Position numbers and translations under genes: made by a program. Below the pieces are notes generated by a model, which was not told the DNA's origin, ran no database searches, and saw only the letters and a program-made list of their open reading frames with translations. Positions 10,501 through 13,793 of a stretch of DNA of 13,793 nt are shown here, in pieces. The stretch comes from Dissophora ornata (taxonomy: Eukaryota; Mortierellomycota; Mortierellomycetes; Mortierellales; Mortierellaceae), in contig MU617406.1 in the NCBI GenBank assembly GCA_025201705.1, forward strand, positions 1-13,793, written 5' to 3'. Within the stretch, counting starts at the first letter, position 1; each line of letters starts with the position of its first letter.

Positions 10501-10692
10501 CGCCTCTTCCTGTTTTCCATCGGCTCTTTCGTACTTTTCTTTCTCAGAAGCAGCAGCATCTCTCTGACCCACCGAGCTTTCAATTTCAGTAGAGAGTGGT
10601 GTTATGTCTGCAAGATTAAGGATTCCTCCAGGATCGCTGTCGCTCTTGCTTCCATTGTCCTGTCCATCAACGACCTCCATTATGTCCGGCAT
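4511..10692 (-). CDS. WD40-like and TRP-like ion-transport domain fusion protein with coiled-coil tail
   Basis: Exons, in transcript order: 10692-10356, 10264-10198, 10069-9904, 9774-9726, 9605-9429, 9324-8231, 8144-6709, 6606-6400, 6305-6161, 6043-5816, 5674-5560 and 5454-4511. They sum to 1654 codons plus stop, with every phase matching. Residues 1-112 are acidic and disordered, with a Glu run. About 113-265 is an uncharacterised beta-rich region. About 450-760 contains WD40-like strands (GAISVWDFQTGK, KIEIRDTMTG, GSLSLWTLSA). About 770-1100 is a helical linker. Helices at about 1121-1138, 1147-1165, 1181-1200, 1215-1232, 1252-1272 and 1318-1345 form a six-helix ion-transport domain, with a pore-like segment ETYFFMGGIWDPVGDDF before the last helix. 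The tail is acidic, then a heptad coiled coil (about 1555-1649). It probably makes a cation channel in a membrane, with the propeller and tail cytosolic; ion and trigger are unknown. The exon 6/7 junction is the least certain. Confidence 0.85.
4556..4702 (-). repeat. Seven tandem heptads (21-base units) in the channel C-terminus
   Basis: The coding sequence consists of seven consecutive 7-residue units of the type (D/E/S)QFAAQ(K/N) with variants, at protein positions about 1592-1640. The DNA units are 21 bases long and partly identical, so the array probably grew by replication slippage or unequal exchange while keeping the frame. Hydrophobic spacing is weak because Phe or Ala recur in a Gln-rich background. 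Confidence 0.9.
4765..4806 (-). repeat. Perfect 21-base tandem duplication in the channel coiled coil
   Basis: 4765-4785 and 4786-4806 are identical and encode the repeated heptad ELNSQVG; a third diverged heptad (DLKSQV) follows in the protein. The perfect identity suggests a recent event. Confidence 0.95.
10417..10464 (-). repeat. Glu-coding microsatellite in channel exon 1
   Basis: A CTT/CCT-rich stretch on the plus strand reads as GAA/GAG codons on the minus strand and encodes an almost pure Glu/Asp run (protein about 77-92). It is low-complexity and in frame; length variation here would change only the acidic tract. Confidence 0.8.
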
Positions 10693-11674
10693 TTTTTTTT
10701 CCTGCGTCGATTATGAGTGATGATAGGGAGGTGCAGGCGTATAGAATCAAATGCCCTGTCTTGAAGATTGCCACTCTCGTTACGATCTTCGGTACCCAGA
10801 ACCGGAAAGTCGAGTATGTACTATTAGAATTGAGATGAACTGGGGAAGGAATGGTGAGACGAAGAGAAGGAAAAAATAACCAACCCATGCAGCCTTGGGA
10901 GAATCTGCAAAAATTATTCCTCCGAAGACTCTGAGATGTTGTTGTTGACAGATTTGATGTGTACTGTAGTACTATATACCTGCAGATGGCTATGGCATGC
11001 GAGACCTTACTTCACGAAGATAAAAGGATAAATCCATATCGTCAATATGAAGCCAATTTACTATCCTTCAACTGTCCGACGTACCACCAAATACTCTGGG
11101 TCTAAGACTAGCATGCACTTTCAGAGATACACTGCCCACGCTGAGACTCTTACATCCTCATTATCAGGCTTTCAATGTCACCATATTGCTCGGAATAGTC
11201 TATAATGTCGTCGGGCACTCGGTACAACCCCAGTCCATGTAGCACCGGCGGTAAAATAATTGTTGATCGACCAAACACGACCCAATGGTGTGTGCGGCTG
11301 ACTCTAATGCGTGTTAAAACTTAAAATGCATGAGGAATATGCAAGTAATGCTTCTGGTCTACGGTATTTTTTACAGTCGACACATGTCCTTGTCCAGTGG
11401 ACTGGCGCTCAGAATGGGATAGCGAGGGTAAAATAATCTAATTCCAAGGCCCATGTCAGTCGACCGACTTATTTCTTTCCATTACACTAGCCGTTGCGAA
11501 TGAACAAACACCGACAGCCTGGGGCACACACAAGGCGGAAATGGCTAAAAACAAAAGCTGCCTGCTATACATCCCGCCATCGGCCAGTATGCTACAGCCA
11601 AGCGCACCACCTTCCCTTCTTTCTCGCTTCAAGTCATAATTCATAAAGCACTCACTATCCCACACCCGTACCCT
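10693..11674. other. Intergenic region upstream of the channel gene
   Basis: No gene, RNA or repeat could be supported here. The 200 bases next to the channel ATG include a CT-rich stretch on the minus strand (about 10830-10870 in plus coordinates) and a run of A just before the ATG, which look like a promoter-proximal leader; no clear TATA box was found. The remaining sequence, about 10900-11674, has only short conflicting frames. Confidence 0.5.
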
Positions 11675-12235
11675 TTACGCAATCTTGAGTTCATCTTGGT
11701 ATTTGTCATATTCTATCTCCTCTCGAGTCTATGTCATCACCAAGGTCCTGACGACATCCTCGACAGTATATGGAAACGAAGCTGGGTCGGAAACTTTGGA
11801 CTGTAGTAACAACATGAATGAAGGACGATGCACATCATCATGGATTCACTGCACTGAAATTGAGGACCGACGCAAATACTAAAGTTGTTGAAAACCTGCT
11901 CCAGAAGTTGGGGAGAGATGGGAGTGTCAAAAGCAATCTCATCAATAACTTTATTAAACCTGTTAAGAAGAGAGTCCATGCACATATCCAATAGAGGCCA
12001 CTCTGCCCTCGACATCAAATAGTCTAACACTAGCCCTCAATGATGCGCTGCTTCCTCCGATGGACAAAGTCAAGGGGTTGGGGCTATGATCAAAAGGCGC
12101 CTTCCGTACATGTACTTTTCGAGAACTCCAGCTGGAAGTTCTACACCTTACTATTGGCTCGAGTTAAATTCACGGATCACTCTCTTTATCACCACGATCA
12201 ATATTAATGGCCCCAAGTTTCAAGTATGAACTCAT
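11675..12235 (-). pseudogene. Small unrecognised gene, apparently frame-broken
   Basis: Several exon-like pieces follow an ATG at 12235. Piece a, 12235-12174, begins MSSYLKLGAINIDRGDKESD. A 90-base GT-AG intron joins it in phase to piece b from 12083, which reads PNPLTLSIGGSS, then ASVRLFDVEGRVASIGYVHG, before a stop near 11965. A frame one base off then continues as NRFNKVIDEIAFDTPISPQ to 11896. A 95-base GT-AG intron leads to piece d from 11800, reading KVSDPASFPYTVEDVVRTLV, with TAG at 11731-11729. After the TAG the frame stays open and protein-like (TREEIEYDKYQDELKIA) to a second stop at 11677-11675. No legal intron repairs the b/c frame. I do not recognise the family. It may be a decayed gene, a real gene with a one-base assembly error, or an unusual splice pattern. 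An upstream TATA box supports former or present transcription. Confidence 0.4.
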
Positions 12236-12245
12236 TGCACAACTG

Positions 12246-12503
12246 TGAATGGAGGGTTTATAGAAAAGTCGAATTCAAGAGCTGAATTCGGGAGCTGAAG
12301 GGCCAACACGAGTTCAAACTTATCTGGGACGGGTATGACGAGAGTCAACAACAGGCTCATAGCCTGTACACGAACAACCGACCGAATGAAGGACCAGAAA
12401 TGGTGAGCTCAAATAGCGATCAATTGAAGCAGCGGATGCCTTGGTTAAGCAACAGGGATTGTTGGAAGTAGTAGTTTTTATTAGAGAGTGTCAACATGAT
12501 TAT
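12246..12503 (+). repeat. Diverged direct repeat, copy 2 (upstream of the relic gene)
   Basis: Counterpart of 4259-4412, same orientation and block order. It carries extra sequence, including about 30 bases after the AGCTGAATTC block and a longer spacer between the 24-base and 21-base identical blocks. It ends about 11 bases before the relic ATG at 12235, mirroring the position of copy 1 relative to the hydrolase ATG. It also lies 160-420 bases upstream of the aminotransferase gene on the other strand, so it may act as a shared divergent promoter region. Confidence 0.85.
12257..12262 (-). promoter_or_regulatory. TATA box facing the relic gene
   Basis: TATAAA on the minus strand, 22 bases before the ATG at 12235, inside repeat copy 2 but in a part missing from copy 1. 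The short distance to the ATG would leave little room for a 5' UTR, so a role is uncertain. Confidence 0.35.
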
Positions 12504-12607
12504 TATAGTCTACTTCAGCAAACTTCAACAACAGACTCTTCCAACCCTCAACTGGAATTGAACAGGGTCATTGATTATTCCACACCGCACTCCACGCTCC
12601 CCTCTTG

Positions 12608-12635
12608 TCATTCCCCTCCTCTCATTCCCCTCCTC
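12608..12635 (+). repeat. 14-base tandem repeat in the aminotransferase leader
   Basis: TCATTCCCCTCCTC occurs twice without a gap, ending 31 bases before the ATG at 12667. The pyrimidine-rich composition suits a fungal core promoter or 5' UTR. Confidence 0.8.
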
Positions 12636-12666
12636 TGACACTTCCCCAGTGGATCACGACATAACG

Positions 12667-13775
12667 ATGCTTCCCCGAAATGTCCTCGCCATGCGCAAAA
12701 CCCTCGGCTCCGCATCCGAGATCATCACTTCTCTCACATCAAAGTCCTCCAACGCCACCTTGCTCGACTACCCAACAGGCGCCTACACCGGTATGAGGAC
12801 CTTTGACAAAATCGGCATCATGGACTTTACAGGCCACGCCGCCCGTCTCGCCACCTCATTACAGCAGATCGTCTTCCCAGGCACCACCGATTCTTCAGCA
12901 CATGAGATAAAAGAAGAAGATGTGGCAGCGACAGTAGGACTGGCTGCGTTAAGGGACACCGATACCATGAAGAAGGAAGCCACCGATCTGGTGCGGGCAG
13001 GATTGAAGTTTTATTATAAGCAGCTCAAGGAAGGGCTAAAGAACGGGGAACTTGCAGCTGCAGTGACAGCAGTCGGGGAGACAAAAGTGACAGTTCTGTG
13101 CACATGGGATGCCAAGGTAAAAAAATCAAAGTTCTCCCCAATGTGTTTTTTTAAAGTGCTGACGAAAAGGTTGAGTTCTAACGCGAAAAAAAAAAATATG
13201 TATACACGCATAAATATAAATTCGTATGAAGATCAAGGAGCCAACGTTGATTGCGCACTTTGAACCGCTGAGAGCGCCAAAGTCGTCAAGGTGCAAGGTT
13301 CAAGTCCACGGATCGCCGCGACACCTCGCTACAGCCAAGGATTCGCAGTGGGTCCGGTAGGGATTTCGTACACAATTGTATTTGAAATTGCAAAGGACGG
13401 AGGAGGAGGACATCCTACTTTATATGAAATCAGTCCATTATATCATTTACTCAAACGCATATTTACTTTTTGTTGTTGTTTTCATGAAAAAAAAAAATAG
13501 CGATCGGAAAGCGCTAGAGGATGCACTGGACAAGGACTCGAACGAAGCACTTCTAGTGGACAATGAAACGCAGGATGTGTACGAGGGACTTTCTTCCAAC
13601 TTTTTTGCTTTTGACAGGAAACGACAAACACTCTTGACAGCGCCTATGGGTAGTGTTCTCCAAGGAACTATCCAGAAAGTGGTGATGAACATTTGTAAAG
13701 CTGAGAACATTTCTGTTGCCTATGAATTTCCAAACTTGAAGAATATTGACGATTGGGAAGGTGCTTTTATTTCTA
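12667..13775 (+). CDS. Class IV aminotransferase-like PLP-dependent protein (3' end outside window)
   Basis: Exons 12667-13116, 13232-13356 and 13501-13775 are joined in phase (introns of 115 and 144 bases); a GTAAGT donor at 13776 shows the gene continues past the window. 283 codons are visible. The N-terminal domain has GAYTGMRTF (38-46) and a GHAARLATS block (56-64), which match the substrate-side start of the D-amino-acid/branched-chain aminotransferase-like fold as seen in the plant proteins of this group. Lys186 (ATAKDSQWVRDRKALE) has the right spacing to be the Schiff-base lysine, Glu220 lies in YEGLSSNFF, the family signature, and TAPMGSVLQGT (239-249) matches the phosphate-binding turn. 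It probably performs transamination or a related PLP reaction; the substrate cannot be told. The ATG at 12667 is preferred over upstream near-cognate starts in the pyrimidine-rich leader; Met9 (12691) is an alternative. Confidence 0.9.
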
Positions 13776-13793
13776 GTAAGTCCTCCTTTTTTT

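Noticed and set aside
10297..10716. 139-codon plus-strand frame rich in Phe and Ser that looks like a membrane protein
   Set aside because: It is the antisense of the Glu-rich exon 1 of the channel gene; CTT/TTC repeats read as Phe/Leu/Ser by chance.
4259..12503. Reading the two repeats as the terminal repeats of a retrotransposon or other named mobile element
   Set aside because: No reverse transcriptase, integrase, transposase, primer-binding site or target duplication was seen between them, and the copies differ by large indels; the sequence supports only a diverged direct repeat.
13297..13307. GGTTCAAGTCC, a perfect match to a tRNA B-box
   Set aside because: It lies within coding exon 2 of the aminotransferase-like gene, and no cloverleaf with an A-box and acceptor stem could be built around it.
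1..13793. CRISPR array, rRNA or bacterial-type operon
   Set aside because: No regularly spaced identical repeats, no rRNA-like conserved blocks and no ribosome-binding sites; all confident genes have spliceosomal introns.

Overview
The window looks like nuclear DNA of an intron-rich fungus. Four protein genes can be reconstructed exon by exon, with GT-AG introns of about 86-144 bases, one perfect TACTAAC branch site, T-rich or A-rich intron ends and CT-rich 5' leaders. The gene set (a PAQR receptor, a TEX30/KANL3-like hydrolase, a large WD40-plus-ion-channel protein and a class IV aminotransferase-like protein) is reminiscent of early-diverging fungi such as Mortierellaceae. That placement is inference; no rRNA or other marker gene is present.

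Layout. 1-1330: no convincing gene; it holds a G-quadruplex-type motif and, near its right end, the TATA box and CT-rich leader of the first gene. 1331-2703 (+): PAQR/haemolysin-III family seven-helix membrane protein, three exons, 381 residues. 2704-2949: short convergent intergenic stretch with a CT microsatellite and a poly(A) signal. 2950-4245 (-): alpha/beta hydrolase of the TEX30/KANL3 type, four exons, 322 residues. 4246-4510: upstream region of the hydrolase gene, containing repeat copy 1. 4511-10692 (-): one very large gene, twelve exons, 1654 residues, joining an acidic N-terminus, WD40-like beta-propeller sequence, a TRP-like six-helix ion-transport domain and a C-terminal heptad-repeat coiled coil. 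10693-11674: nothing recognised. 11675-12235 (-): a small gene or gene relic of unknown family with good exon-like pieces but a frame break. 12246-12503: repeat copy 2, immediately upstream of that relic. 12667 to the right edge (+): a class IV aminotransferase-like PLP enzyme, cut by the window end.

The most unusual structure is the diverged repeat present at 4259-4412 and again at 12246-12503 in the same orientation. In both places it ends just upstream of the ATG of a minus-strand gene (hydrolase at 4245, relic at 12235), so it appears to be a duplicated promoter/5' region. The two copies bracket the whole ion-channel gene. The genes do not form an obvious pathway. The plausible theme is only that two encode membrane proteins (PAQR and the channel) and two encode soluble enzymes.
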